The translations under genes were made by a program, and so were the position numbers. Positions 1-9,168 of a stretch of 64,000 bases of DNA are shown piece by piece. Source of the DNA: Rubritalea marina DSM 17716 (lineage in GTDB: Bacteria > Verrucomicrobiota > Verrucomicrobiia > Verrucomicrobiales > Akkermansiaceae); assembly GCF_000378105.1 (NCBI RefSeq), contig NZ_KB899249.1, forward strand, positions 62,001 to 126,000. The letters are read 5' to 3'. Each line of letters starts with the position of its first letter. Within the stretch, counting starts at the first letter, position 1. The notes under the pieces are model-generated. The model was not told the DNA's origin. It ran no database searches and saw only the letters and a program-made list of their open reading frames with translations.

Positions 1-539
1 GATAGGTCTTCGAGCTGGATTCCAGCGAGGATCAAACCACCGAGAAGGATGATGGAGCCAAAGGCGAGGTAGATGGTAGTTTTCCATGCGATGTTGACGC
101 GCTCGTGACCACCTCGGCCTAAAATACCAATCATGAGGAAGGTGGGGATCAGAGCGAGCTCGTGGAAGGCGTAGAAGAAAAATAAGTTGGTAGAAACGAA
201 GGCTCCGATGGCGCCTGCGGCGATGAGGTTGATCGATGCATACCAGAGTCTTTCACGTCCGTCGGGACAGGAACCACTGAGGGCGGCGGCGAGAGTGACA
301 ATCACAGTGAGGGAGAGCATGACTGCACTCATGCCATCGAGTCCAAGGCTGAAGCTGATTGCTGGGTTTTCAAGTACCAAGACATCCATCGTGCCTGCGC
401 AGGTAGGACAGAGTGCCGCATAGAGCCCCAAAATCAGGTTGATGCCAGCAGCTCCGAGTGTGATCGTGCGCGCTGGCAGCTTCGCAAAGACTGCAAGAGC
501 TGCGAGTATGGGAATGAGAATGAGTGCGAGTAGTAGCAT
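1..539 (-). CDS. nuoM: NADH-quinone oxidoreductase subunit M (partial, N-terminal 179 aa)
   Basis: N-terminal part of the antiporter-like NuoM subunit of complex I, an inner-membrane proton-pumping protein. The frame is open from an ATG at 539 to the window edge and starts with hydrophobic MLLLALILIPILAALAVF. Family-typical stretches are the conserved FSLGLDGMSAVMLSLT segment, then the region around FFFYAFHELALIPTFLMIG, with the Glu-containing membrane helix typical of NuoM/NuoL/NuoN. It follows nuoL by 45 bases, as in most nuo operons. No Shine-Dalgarno is visible (upstream reads ACTTCACCTCC). nuoN is expected beyond the left edge but cannot be seen. Confidence 0.93.
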   Translation of the reverse strand, partial: MLLLALILIPILAALAVFAKLPARTITLGAAGINLILGLYAALCPTCAGTMDVLVLENPAISFSLGLDGMSAVMLSLTVIVTLAAALSGSCPDGRERLWYASINLIAAGAIGAFVSTNLFFFYAFHELALIPTFLMIGILGRGGHERVNIAWKTTIYLAFGSIILLGGLILAGIQLEDL

Positions 540-584
540 GGAGGTGAAGTGTGAAGTGAGGTGTGAGCTGTGGGTAACGCAGTC

Positions 585-2387
585 TTAGAGAAAGGTGACG
601 ATGTAGATAATGACGATGGCACCCAGACCTAAAAGGGTGGCGTAGCCTTGGAGTCGGCCGGATTGGCAATGATTACGGAAGAGGTTGCCCGTACCCTGAG
701 CGATGCGGGTGAGGCCACCCACGAGGAGTCCATTGATGAAGAATTCGTCAATGAAGTGGACGATGGCAGCCACGAGGTCTTGGAAGATCTTGATGAGTAT
801 CGCGTAGGCTTCGTCAACGTAGAACTTGTTGCGGAAGAGCTGCATCACTTTGTTGTTCGCGAGCGGGTCGCTTTCTTTTCCTTTGTAGAAGACGACGGCC
901 GCAGCGAGGCCGACCACGAAGGCGGCGATGGAAGCGATGGTGACGCTATTCATTTCAAGGCCGATGTGGGGGTGGAAGTCGTTGAGCGCAGGGATCGCTT
1001 TACCAATCCAGGGTGAAGCAAGCGACATGAGACCGAGGATGAGGAGTGGCACGGCCATGACGAGAGGTACTTCTTTGGCGTGGGCCGCGTGTTCGTCTTT
1101 GGCCTTACCGAAGAAGGCGATGAAGAGCAGGCGGAACATGTAGAATGTGGTGAGCGCGGCTACTGCTACAGCGATGTAAAAGAGCGCGGGGTTGCTCTCG
1201 TGTGCGGCGTGGAGGATGCCTTCTTTAGAGAAGAATCCTGAGGTGAATGGGACTGCAGTCAAACACAGGGTGCCGATAACGAAGGTGATGCCGGTGATGG
1301 GCATTTTCTTGAAGAGGCCACCCATCTTCCAGATGTTTTGTTCGTGGTGGCAGGCGTAGATGACGGCACCAGAGCCTAGGAAGAGGAGCGCCTTGAACCA
1401 TGCGTGGGTGTAGAGGTGGAACATCCCGGCATTCGGGTCGACCAAGCCAACAGCCATCACCATGTAGCCGAGCTGCGAGAGCGTCGAGTAGGCGAGGATC
1501 TTTTTGATGTCGTCTTGCTGAGTGGCCATGAGGGCGGCAGCCAATGAAGTGATCCCACCGATCCAGGCGATAGTGACCGCTGAGCAATCCGGGATGACAT
1601 CGAAGCCGATTGAGAAAAAGAAGCGTGCCATCATGTAGACACCCGCTGCTACCATGGTGGCAGCGTGGATCAGAGCTGAGACTGGAGTTGGTCCCTCCAT
1701 GGCATCGGGAAGCCAGACGTGGAGCGGGAGTTGGGCGGATTTACCAATGGCACCGCAGAAGACGAGGAGGACGGCGGCTCCGAGGAAGGGAGTGGCTGCG
1801 CTGAGAGCCATTTGATCAAAGACGATGGAGCCGGTGATGCCCCAGATCATGAGAATGCCGATGAGGAAACCAAAGTCGCCCACGCGGTTGGAGAGGAAGG
1901 CTTTCTTTGCCGCGTCTGCAGCACTGTCTTTTTGATACCAATGGCCGATGAGCAGGTAGGAAGAAAGACCAACGAGCTCCCAGAAGATAAACATCATGAC
2001 GAAGTTATCGGCTAGGACGATGCCGGTCATGGAGAACATGAAGAGCGAAAGATTGCCGAAGTAGCGAGCCTTGGATTCGTCGTCCTTCATGTAGCCGAGT
2101 GAGAACACATGAACCAGCAAGCCAATTCCAGTGACCACGACCATCATCCCCTTGGAGAGTTGATCGAGCTGGATGCCAATGTTGACGTTAAAGTCGCCAA
2201 TTTGCGCCCAATTGAAGCTGCAGCCCACAGCGTCTGAGCTGAGAAGGCTGAGCGAGATGCCGAGCGTGACTAAGGTGCCAATAGTGCCTAGAATGGCTGC
2301 GATACTGGCCATCTTTTGCTGAAGCAAAAAATGGATGAGGATGGCTGAGAGCAGCGGGATGATGAGTAGGAGCAATGCTGAATTCAT
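585..2387 (-). CDS. nuoL: NADH-quinone oxidoreductase subunit L
   Basis: Largest antiporter-like membrane subunit of complex I (600 aa, normal length). About 16 membrane segments are visible. The conserved proton-translocation core is present: WELVGLSSYLLIGHWY near residue 135, and the long signature from KSAQLPLHVWLPDAMEG through TPVSALIHAATMVAAG near 215-250 with its Lys and His residues. The C-terminal 90 residues form the lateral-helix region and a final membrane anchor. The ATG at 2387 lies 6 bases after the nuoK stop, so translation is probably coupled. AAAGGA about 10 nt upstream is one of the few weak SD-like matches in the window. Confidence 0.97.
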   Translation of the reverse strand: MNSALLLLIIPLLSAILIHFLLQQKMASIAAILGTIGTLVTLGISLSLLSSDAVGCSFNWAQIGDFNVNIGIQLDQLSKGMMVVVTGIGLLVHVFSLGYMKDDESKARYFGNLSLFMFSMTGIVLADNFVMMFIFWELVGLSSYLLIGHWYQKDSAADAAKKAFLSNRVGDFGFLIGILMIWGITGSIVFDQMALSAATPFLGAAVLLVFCGAIGKSAQLPLHVWLPDAMEGPTPVSALIHAATMVAAGVYMMARFFFSIGFDVIPDCSAVTIAWIGGITSLAAALMATQQDDIKKILAYSTLSQLGYMVMAVGLVDPNAGMFHLYTHAWFKALLFLGSGAVIYACHHEQNIWKMGGLFKKMPITGITFVIGTLCLTAVPFTSGFFSKEGILHAAHESNPALFYIAVAVAALTTFYMFRLLFIAFFGKAKDEHAAHAKEVPLVMAVPLLILGLMSLASPWIGKAIPALNDFHPHIGLEMNSVTIASIAAFVVGLAAAVVFYKGKESDPLANNKVMQLFRNKFYVDEAYAILIKIFQDLVAAIVHFIDEFFINGLLVGGLTRIAQGTGNLFRNHCQSGRLQGYATLLGLGAIVIIYIVTFL

Positions 2388-2393
2388 CTGATG

Positions 2394-2717
2394 TTATCCT
2401 TTCAAGCTAGTGAGGTCTTCGGTGTTCACGGTCTGGCGTGCGCGATAGAGGGCTACGATGATGGCAAGCCCTACGGCGACTTCGGCAGCGGCCACGGTGA
2501 TGATAAAGAACATGAGCATCTGTCCATCATAGTCGGGAAGTCCGTTGACGGTGTGGTAGCGGGAAAAAGCAATCAAGGTCAGAGCCGCGGCAGCGAGCAT
2601 CATTTCCAAGCACATGAAGATGACGATGATGTTGCGGCGAATGATCACTCCAGCCAGGCCAATGGCAAAGAGTAGGCCCGACATGAAGAGGTATTCGGTG
2701 AGTGAGGCGGTTTGCAT
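2394..2717 (-). CDS. nuoK: NADH-quinone oxidoreductase subunit K
   Basis: Small membrane subunit of complex I, 107 aa from the ATG at 2717. Three membrane helices are visible, with the conserved IFMCLEMMLAAAALTLIAF segment whose Glu belongs to the proton channel, and a C-terminal AAAEVAVGLAIIVALYR helix, the second NuoK hallmark. The frame stays open upstream to 2927, but that part lies over nuoJ and has no family similarity, so the ATG at 2717 is the start. It sits between nuoJ (61 bases) and nuoL (6 bases). Confidence 0.96.
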   Translation of the reverse strand: MQTASLTEYLFMSGLLFAIGLAGVIIRRNIIVIFMCLEMMLAAAALTLIAFSRYHTVNGLPDYDGQMLMFFIITVAAAEVAVGLAIIVALYRARQTVNTEDLTSLKG

Positions 2718-2778
2718 GAAATTCGTTATCCTGGAATGGTTTTCAGTGAGTGGCTTGGGGTCGTGGTTGCCCGAGACC

Positions 2779-3375
2779 CTAGGATTTTGCTTTGAGCTTC
2801 TTGGAGAGTGCGACACAGCCGACGGTGGCCACGAGCAAGAGCACGGCGATAATTTGCAGTGGTAGGTTGTATTCGTTGAAGAGCTTGTGACCGATGAGGT
2901 TGACGTCAGGCAGCTTGCGGTCTGCAAGGTTTTCGGCAGCCATTGAGCTGCGAATCACCGAGTCAGCGGGGATGCTTGGGTCGAGTTGTTGCTCGCTCAT
3001 TGCGAGCGACTCAGGAGTGATGGCTTGGAAGTTACCAAAGTCACTTGTTTGGAACACAGCGATCAACTGCAGCACGAGTAAGGTTGGGATGACGACGCCC
3101 GCTGCAATGGAGCTGGAGCTGAATTGCTTTTCTTCCTCTTTTTTGAGGTCTAGAAGCATGATGATGAAGAGGAATAGAACCATCACAGCGCCGGTGTATA
3201 CGAGGATCTGCAAGATGCCGACGAAGTAGGCATTCAAGCCAACAAACAAGGCAGCTAATCCGATGAAGGAAACAATCATCGAGAGGGCGCTGGACACAGG
3301 GTTCTTGAGGGCGACAACACCGATGCCGCCACCAATCATGATGAGGGCGAAAAGGTAGAATAGTATGGTAGGCAT
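2779..3375 (-). CDS. nuoJ: NADH-quinone oxidoreductase subunit J
   Basis: Membrane subunit NuoJ of complex I, 198 aa. It shows the typical start ILFYLFALIMIGGGIGVVAL, the conserved NPVSSALSMIVSFIGLAALF segment, and the QILVYTGAVMVLFLFIIML helix with the YTGA motif that lines the quinone/proton path. A soluble loop at about 110-165 precedes a last helix and a basic tail. The ATG at 3375 follows the small ORF at 3400-3600. Gene order I-J-K-L-M matches other nuo operons apart from that insertion. Confidence 0.96.
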   Translation of the reverse strand: MPTILFYLFALIMIGGGIGVVALKNPVSSALSMIVSFIGLAALFVGLNAYFVGILQILVYTGAVMVLFLFIIMLLDLKKEEEKQFSSSSIAAGVVIPTLLVLQLIAVFQTSDFGNFQAITPESLAMSEQQLDPSIPADSVIRSSMAAENLADRKLPDVNLIGHKLFNEYNLPLQIIAVLLLVATVGCVALSKKLKAKS

Positions 3376-3399
3376 TGTTTAGTGAATTGTTATGGGTGA

Positions 3400-3600
3400 T
3401 TAGTTAATCGGTGCTAGCGGCTTTGGGCAGCCGGTTAGTGTGATGATTTGTTGGCTGAGCGCTAGAGGTAGTTGGTCGGCAAGGCTGAATTCTTTGGCGC
3501 CAGCAATGGTAGTAAGAATGTGTTGGGACACGCGCATGCGAAAAGCTCTGCCTGCTTTGTAGGCTTCGAACTCTTCAAATCTATTGATCTCACTTTCCAT
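3400..3600 (-). CDS. small protein, possible truncated four-helix-bundle (S23/IVP-like) protein
   Basis: A 66-aa frame from the ATG at 3600 fills the gap between nuoI and nuoJ. The N-terminus MESEINRFEEFEAYKAGRAF resembles the opening FEDLEVWQKAR-type helix of four-helix-bundle proteins related to the 23S rRNA intervening-sequence protein, and KEFSLADQL resembles their FPLRDQI segment. It is about half the usual 110-120 aa, so it may be a remnant or a small protein of its own. It is not a complex I subunit that I recognise. Co-transcription with nuo is inferred from position and strand. Confidence 0.5.
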   Translation of the reverse strand: MESEINRFEEFEAYKAGRAFRMRVSQHILTTIAGAKEFSLADQLPLALSQQIITLTGCPKPLAPIN

Positions 3601-3645
3601 ATCCAAACCAGCTCACCAGAGCTGCAAATTCATTTCTAATAACAA

Positions 3646-4215
3646 CTATTTAATCTCATTCCACTTGTTGACGAGGCCGATGCGTTTGCCTCCGATTTCG
3701 TAGAGTTTCTGCTTGTCGTGGAGCAGTTCGGCACGTGAGGAACCGGTGATGGCGTAGTCTTTTCTGAGGTAGATAGCTTGTTCTGGGCAGACTTCTTCAC
3801 ACATGCCGCAGTAGATGCAGCGGGTCATGTCGATGTCGAATTCTTTAGGGCGCTTTTCTACTTTGGCCCATGGATCATCTGCTGGGATGTCGCCTGGGAT
3901 GATTTTGATTGCTTTGGGAGGGCAGATGAATTCACAGAGTTGGCAGGAAACACAGCGTTCACGATCTTGTTCGTCAGTCACGAGTGCTGGAGCCCCGCGG
4001 TAGTGTTCAGGTAGTTGGTCGTCCCACTTTTGCTCTGGGTACTGCATGGTCAAGCCAAGTCCAGATGACTTGAGTGCCTCAGATCCGCGTGCTTTGCCAG
4101 TCATCGATTTGAAGGCATGCTTGAGTGTGACGGCAGCTCCTTTCGCCAGGGCAAAGAGGTAGAGCTTCTCGGAGGTGTTGAGCTCCGGGCGTTTGAGTTT
4201 TTTTACTTCGGCCAT
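3646..4215 (-). CDS. nuoI: NADH-quinone oxidoreductase subunit I (2x[4Fe-4S] ferredoxin-like)
   Basis: Peripheral-arm subunit of complex I carrying clusters N6a and N6b, which pass electrons to NuoB/N2. It has 189 aa. Two complete ferredoxin motifs are present: CVSCQLCEFICPP with Cys at 88, 91, 94 and 98, and CIYCGMCEEVCPE with Cys at 133, 136, 139 and 143. The first 45 residues form the helix that rests on the membrane domain. It follows nuoH by 26 bases. No SD is visible before the ATG (CACACACCACC). Confidence 0.97.
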   Translation of the reverse strand: MAEVKKLKRPELNTSEKLYLFALAKGAAVTLKHAFKSMTGKARGSEALKSSGLGLTMQYPEQKWDDQLPEHYRGAPALVTDEQDRERCVSCQLCEFICPPKAIKIIPGDIPADDPWAKVEKRPKEFDIDMTRCIYCGMCEEVCPEQAIYLRKDYAITGSSRAELLHDKQKLYEIGGKRIGLVNKWNEIK

Positions 4216-4241
4216 GGTGGTGTGTGCGTGTGGGGTGATGA

Positions 4242-5513
4242 CTAAGCGTTTGCCTTGGGTTTTTTGTCAAAAGTCTTGGCGATGTAGAACATGAGGGCTG
4301 AGAAGATGATGGTGCCCAGGGCGAGTGCGCTGAGGGCGAGTGATTCCCCACGTTCTATCATGCTAGGTGCAGCCATGATGACTGCGGCAACGAGTACATT
4401 GATGAGAGCGAGTTCGAAGAAGACAACCCAACCAAGCTTCATGAGTTGGTCGTAGCGGAAGCGTGGAACGGTCCAGCGCACGAGGATGAAGAATAGGATG
4501 AAGAAGATGACTTTCCCAAGGAAGGCGGCGAGGTGGACGAGTCCAGCGTATGGCAGCCAGTTGCCCTGTGCATCTTGGAGAAGGGCATCGAGGCCAAAGC
4601 CCAGGGACCAGCCACCAAAGAATAATGTCACAATGAGTGCGGATCCGACGATCATGGCGGCATATTCACCGAGGAAGAAGAGCGCGAACTTCATGGAAGA
4701 ATATTCGGTATGGTAGCCACCGACGAGTTCGGTTTCACACTCAGGAAGGTCGAATGGCATGCGGTTGGTTTCAGCAAAGATGGAGACGGTGAATATGAAG
4801 AACGAAAGCATTAGTGGGAACCAAAGGAAGTAGCCGATAGCACCACCGAACTGGCTTAGACCACATTGGAACCCGTCATCGAAGGTGAATGGAAGAAGCA
4901 ACCAACCATGGTTCGCTTGCCAGGTGACGATGTCAGTTAGGTTAAGTTGGCCAAAAATCATCAGCACCGGAACGATCGAAAGGCCTAGAGAGATTTCGTA
5001 AGAGATCATTTGGGCACAGGAACGTACGCCACCGAAGAAGGAGTATTTGTTGTTGGATGACCAACCCGCAAAGGTGATTCCGTAGACAGAGAGTGAGGCG
5101 ATGGCAAAGATGAAGAGTGGGCCAACTGCGATGTCGGCGATCACAAGTTTTTCACCCCAAAGTTCCGAGCCAAATGGGATCACACAAAGCGTGAGCAAGG
5201 CGGGCACCATGGTAAGGCCGGGAGCAATCCAGAAGAAGAATTTGTGCACGTGGGATGGGGTGAAGTCTTCTTTGAGAATAAACTTTAGACCATCGGCAAG
5301 CGGCTGAAGCAGGCCTTGCACCGGGAGGTCTTTCTTGCCACCAAAGAGGGTGAGAGGGATTCCGGTACGGTTGGGGCCTACGCGGTCTTGGATGACAGCA
5401 GCGAAGCGGCGTTCAGCGTATACTGAATAGGCGATGAGAGGTAGGGTGAGAACGAAGGTGAAGCCGACGATCTTGACCAGAATGATGAGGAGCTGGATGA
5501 GTATGGAGTCCAT
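4242..5513 (-). CDS. nuoH: NADH-quinone oxidoreductase subunit H
   Basis: Membrane subunit that forms the quinone chamber at the junction of the two arms of complex I. The conserved first loop RRFAAVIQDRVGPNRTG lies near residues 35-52, with GLLQPLADGLKFILKEDFTP after it and the acidic ETNRMPFDLPECETELVGGY loop near 250. At 423 aa it is clearly longer than the usual 320-350. The extra length lies mainly in a loop near 195-225 that includes WQANHGWLLLPFTFDDGFQ, and at the C-terminus. About eight helices are seen. The ATG at 5513 is 25 bases after the nuoG stop. Confidence 0.96.
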   Translation of the reverse strand: MDSILIQLLIILVKIVGFTFVLTLPLIAYSVYAERRFAAVIQDRVGPNRTGIPLTLFGGKKDLPVQGLLQPLADGLKFILKEDFTPSHVHKFFFWIAPGLTMVPALLTLCVIPFGSELWGEKLVIADIAVGPLFIFAIASLSVYGITFAGWSSNNKYSFFGGVRSCAQMISYEISLGLSIVPVLMIFGQLNLTDIVTWQANHGWLLLPFTFDDGFQCGLSQFGGAIGYFLWFPLMLSFFIFTVSIFAETNRMPFDLPECETELVGGYHTEYSSMKFALFFLGEYAAMIVGSALIVTLFFGGWSLGFGLDALLQDAQGNWLPYAGLVHLAAFLGKVIFFILFFILVRWTVPRFRYDQLMKLGWVVFFELALINVLVAAVIMAAPSMIERGESLALSALALGTIIFSALMFYIAKTFDKKPKANA

Positions 5514-5538
5514 GAGAATGCAATTCTAGTTCGAGAGT

Positions 5539-7287
5539 TTAGCCGACAATCTCACCATTGTTGATGCGTTGTTTTTCAGCTTCGAGCAATGGGATAGTTT
5601 CGCCAGTGTCAATGAGTGGGAGCCCTTGGTCTCCAATCTTGGAGAAGGTGATGCCTTCGAATTCTTTGACGCTGGATGCGAGGAGCTTGAGTACATCTTC
5701 GATGATGAAGAGGTCATTCTGCTCGCCTGCGAGCTTGAGCGTGAGGTCACGGATGATCTCCCAGTCTTCGCGAGCGTTGCCTGGAGGTTGGAGGGCTTGA
5801 TTGAGTCGCTGGAGGCGTCCTGTGACGTTGATCATGGAGCCCCGCTTTTCGGCGAAGGATGAAGATGGTAGTACGATGTCGCTGGCTTCGGCTGTATGGT
5901 TTGCAACAGCGGCTACACTGATGATGAGCTCGCATCCAGCAAGGTCGTCGTGGGTGAATTCAGCAGCTTCAAACACATCTTCTTGAAGGATGACGAGGGC
6001 CTTGATTTTACCATCTTGGAGTCCGTTTTTGATGGATATTAGACGGCCTGCGGAGCCTTCTGTCCCTAGAATCAGGTTGACCCCCTGGGTGTTGGGGTTG
6101 CGGTCGGCTGAGATGAGCTTGCCATCTGCTTGATCATCGCGTGCCACCGTGGCGATGGATTCGGTACCCAGGACTTGGGCGAGGGTTTTGGTGAGGAAGA
6201 GTTCTTCATTGGTCATGCGGGCGGACGCGATAATAGCAACTTCCGCAGCGTCGAATTGCTTGAGTGCTTCGGCACTGGCATCGAGGGCTTGGTTCCAAGC
6301 TGAAACTTCGTGCTTGCCGTCCGCCTTGACCATGGGGTCGGTGAGGCGATCGTTTCCTTGAAATTTGTGGAATGACAAGCGATGTGAGTCTGGCATCCAC
6401 TCAGAATTCACCGCGTCATTGCGGCGTGGTGTGACACGGTAGACTTGGCTACCACGCGTCCAGATAGTGGTGTTGCATCCCGTGGCGCAATTGACATCGA
6501 TTGATTTGGTTTCCTTGAGGAACCAAACACGCATCTGGAAGCGGAAGTCTTTTGAGGTCAGGGCTCCCACTGGACAGAGGTCGATGGTGTTCATCCCATA
6601 GTTAGAATCGAGCTTGCGGTCTGGGTGGCAGGTGAGCGTGGTGTGTGTGCCACGTTCGGTAAAGCCAAGGACTGCGTCATCAGCAACTTCATCCATGAAG
6701 CGGACACAGCGTGAGCACATCACACAGCGTTCATCGTCGAGGTTCACGCGCGGGCCAATATCAACATTTTTAGGCTTCTTGACCTTATCTTCGATGAAAC
6801 GTGAGGTGCCACGTCCGTGCTCTACTGAGTATTCTTGGAGGGTGCATTCACCTGCTTGGTCACAAATCGGGCAATCGAGTGGGTGATTGATGAGAAGGAA
6901 TTCCATGACTCCTTCACGGGTTTTCTCTACGAGCTCCCCTTGGGTGCGAATCCCCATGTTTTCAGCCACCGTGTTGGCGCAAGCGATGACTGGACGAGGC
7001 ATCCATCCGATGTCCTGGTAGCCTTCGTTATTGTATTCGGGGTCTTGGCCAGGAGCTAGGCGCGGTGGCATACCCATCTGCACCATGCACATGCGGCAGT
7101 TGCCTGGAGAAGAAAGTTTCGGGTGGTAACAATAATGTGGAACTTCCGCTGCCGCTTGTTTGCACGCCTCAATCATGCGTGTGCCACGAGGCACTTGGAT
7201 CCAGTGGCCATCGATTTGCACATTGACCAAGCCCTTTTCGGCAGCAAGGTCTTTGGGGAGTGTTTGGGTTTCAGTAGTCTCTGACAT
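5539..7287 (-). CDS. nuoG: NADH-quinone oxidoreductase subunit G
   Basis: Iron-sulfur subunit of the NADH-dehydrogenase module, 582 aa, a short NuoG compared with the about 900-aa E. coli protein. From the N-terminus it shows a [2Fe-2S] plant-ferredoxin-like domain (HYCYHPKLSSPGNCRMCMVQ), the His-Cys [4Fe-4S] motif HPLDCPICDQAGEC, a [4Fe-4S] set CVMCSRCVRFMDEV with DLCPVGALTSKDF, and a shortened molybdopterin-oxidoreductase-like part starting at VNCATGCNTTIWTRG. The ATG at 7287 is chosen over a TTG two codons upstream. A DUF805 gene lies between it and nuoF. Confidence 0.96.
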   Translation of the reverse strand: MSETTETQTLPKDLAAEKGLVNVQIDGHWIQVPRGTRMIEACKQAAAEVPHYCYHPKLSSPGNCRMCMVQMGMPPRLAPGQDPEYNNEGYQDIGWMPRPVIACANTVAENMGIRTQGELVEKTREGVMEFLLINHPLDCPICDQAGECTLQEYSVEHGRGTSRFIEDKVKKPKNVDIGPRVNLDDERCVMCSRCVRFMDEVADDAVLGFTERGTHTTLTCHPDRKLDSNYGMNTIDLCPVGALTSKDFRFQMRVWFLKETKSIDVNCATGCNTTIWTRGSQVYRVTPRRNDAVNSEWMPDSHRLSFHKFQGNDRLTDPMVKADGKHEVSAWNQALDASAEALKQFDAAEVAIIASARMTNEELFLTKTLAQVLGTESIATVARDDQADGKLISADRNPNTQGVNLILGTEGSAGRLISIKNGLQDGKIKALVILQEDVFEAAEFTHDDLAGCELIISVAAVANHTAEASDIVLPSSSFAEKRGSMINVTGRLQRLNQALQPPGNAREDWEIIRDLTLKLAGEQNDLFIIEDVLKLLASSVKEFEGITFSKIGDQGLPLIDTGETIPLLEAEKQRINNGEIVG

Positions 7288-7324
7288 ACGCAAGGTGGTT
7301 GGCTAGGAGTGGGGCAGGAAGGGG

Positions 7325-7738
7325 TTATAGCGGGTCTTGGCCGAAGTTGTTTGGGCCATCAGTGCCTTTGAGGCATCCATTCTCAATGAAGGCCCAGAGG
7401 GCGCCGACGACGGGGACGAAGGCGATGAGCACCCACCATGCAGACTTGTCTCTGTCATGCCATCGCTTGGCTTGAATTGCGATGGTGATCCACAAGACTG
7501 GGAGGTAGCATACCAACGCAATGATTGAGGCGGCCAGGGACTCTGAGCCAAAGACTAGGGATGTCACGAAGACGATGGCATAAAAAGCCAACATCGTAAC
7601 AATGGAATAAGCCCAGTATGAGCTCCGGGATATTCTACCTTTGAAGCCGAACAAGATTTCATTGGGTGTGAGTTTCGCAGCTGATTCAGCTGGCAATTGG
7701 GTGTCGGTTGCTGGTGCGGTGTATGGGTTGTTGTCCAT
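7325..7738 (-). CDS. DUF805 family membrane protein inside the nuo operon
   Basis: A 137-aa integral membrane protein with DUF805 hallmarks: FGFKGRISRSSYWAYSI at the first helix, AKRWHDRDKSAWW (the RRLHDxxxSGWW signature) and GTDGPNNFGQDPL at the C-terminus. Four membrane segments are predicted by eye. DUF805 has no established biochemical role. It sits between nuoF (13 bases away) and nuoG (37 bases) on the same strand, so it is almost certainly co-transcribed with complex I. A role in assembly or regulation would be inference only. It could also be a chance insertion tolerated in the operon. Confidence 0.85.
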   Translation of the reverse strand: MDNNPYTAPATDTQLPAESAAKLTPNEILFGFKGRISRSSYWAYSIVTMLAFYAIVFVTSLVFGSESLAASIIALVCYLPVLWITIAIQAKRWHDRDKSAWWVLIAFVPVVGALWAFIENGCLKGTDGPNNFGQDPL

Positions 7739-7751
7739 AGGATGAAGTGCG

Positions 7752-9146
7752 TTATTGAGTCAAAAACTCCTCACGTTGGAGTTGTTCTTTGCTGAGGTAC
7801 TGGTTGTTCTCGGATGTTTCAGCTGTGAGTTCATCACGGAATTTGGCGATGATTGCTTCAACTGGCCATGAGGAAGCCTCGCCGAAAGCGCAGATGGTTT
7901 TGCCGTCGATTTGGTAGGCGACGTCTTCGAGGGTTTGGATATCCTCTGGCGCTGCCTCACCATTGACGATGCGGTCGGAAAGTTTCTTCATCCAGCCATT
8001 TCCCTCGCGGCACGGGGTGCATTGGCCACAGGATTCGTGGGCGTAGAAGTGATTGATATTGTTGAGCACCCAAGACATCTTTCGCGAGTCGTCTAGAACG
8101 ATCACGCCACCCGATCCAGCCATAGAGCCGCATGCGGCGAGTGTGTCGAAGTCCATCTGAATGTCCCAAAAATCGAGGTCTTTGGCATCTTCACCACGTC
8201 CAATCTTGAAGGTTTCATCACAACGAAGAATCTTGGAGGAGGAACCACCGGGGATTACCGCTTTGAATTCTCGCCCATCTTTGGGGCCGCCGCAGATGTC
8301 GTAAAGAAGTTCACGCATGGTGAGAGTGCCAACTTGGACTTCGTAGTAGCCAGGCTTCTTCACATCGCCGGAGACACAGAGGATGCGAGTGCCGGTGTTG
8401 CGCTCGACGCCGAGCTTGGCATATGCGTCACTACCCATCTCGATGATGTGTTTGACATGGCAGAGTGATTCGACGTTGTTGACGATGGTTGGTGCCATGT
8501 AGAGGCCAAGGGCGGCAGGGAAGTAGGGTGGTTTGATCCGTGGGTACGGACGCTTGCCTTCGAGTGACTCGATGAGTCCGGTTTCTTCGCCGCAGATGTA
8601 GGCTGCTGCACCACGGTGGACGTAAATTTCGAGATCAAACCCGGTACCGAGAATGTTTTTGCCAACGAAGCCTTTTTCACGTGCTTCTTCAATTGCCGCT
8701 TCCATGGTCTCGGCCGCGGCAGGAAATTCCTCACGCATGTAGAGGTAGGCAGTGTGTGAGCCAACCGCGAAGGCGGAGATGACCATGCCTTCAATCAGCT
8801 GATGCGGGTCTTGGTGTACAATGTAGCGGTCCTTGAATGTGCCGGGTTCCGATTCATCACAGTTGCAGATGAGGTAGACCGGCTTGGTGTTGTTTGGTGG
8901 GATGAAGCCCCATTTGACACCGGTGGGGAAGCCAGCGCCTCCGCGACCTCGAAGGCCGGATTTTTTCACCTCATCGGTGATAGCACCGGGCTCCATTTTG
9001 ACGGCTTTCTTGAGTTGTTCGTAGCCGCCATCCGCGATGTAGGTGGCAATGCTAGTGTCCCAGCCTTGGCGATCGATGTTCTTGAAAATCAAGCGATGTT
9101 CGCGTGGATGTGGTTCTTTACCTGGAAGGTATTGGATGTCTGCCAT
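7752..9146 (-). CDS. nuoF: NADH-quinone oxidoreductase subunit F
   Basis: NADH-binding flavoprotein of complex I, 464 aa, with FMN and the N3 [4Fe-4S] cluster. Visible motifs are RGRGGAGFPTGVKWGF (the Gly-rich NADH/FMN loop), the ICNCDESEPGTFKDR flavin segment, YICGEETGLIESLEGKRPYPR, and the cluster ligands ESCGQCTPCREG plus a later Cys in TICAFGE. The ATG at 9146 is used: the frame runs on to 9284, but that part lies over nuoE and lacks similarity. nuoE ends 22 bases upstream. Confidence 0.97.
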   Translation of the reverse strand: MADIQYLPGKEPHPREHRLIFKNIDRQGWDTSIATYIADGGYEQLKKAVKMEPGAITDEVKKSGLRGRGGAGFPTGVKWGFIPPNNTKPVYLICNCDESEPGTFKDRYIVHQDPHQLIEGMVISAFAVGSHTAYLYMREEFPAAAETMEAAIEEAREKGFVGKNILGTGFDLEIYVHRGAAAYICGEETGLIESLEGKRPYPRIKPPYFPAALGLYMAPTIVNNVESLCHVKHIIEMGSDAYAKLGVERNTGTRILCVSGDVKKPGYYEVQVGTLTMRELLYDICGGPKDGREFKAVIPGGSSSKILRCDETFKIGRGEDAKDLDFWDIQMDFDTLAACGSMAGSGGVIVLDDSRKMSWVLNNINHFYAHESCGQCTPCREGNGWMKKLSDRIVNGEAAPEDIQTLEDVAYQIDGKTICAFGEASSWPVEAIIAKFRDELTAETSENNQYLSKEQLQREEFLTQ

Positions 9147-9168
9147 ATGCTTGCTGGAGGGTGAGTGG

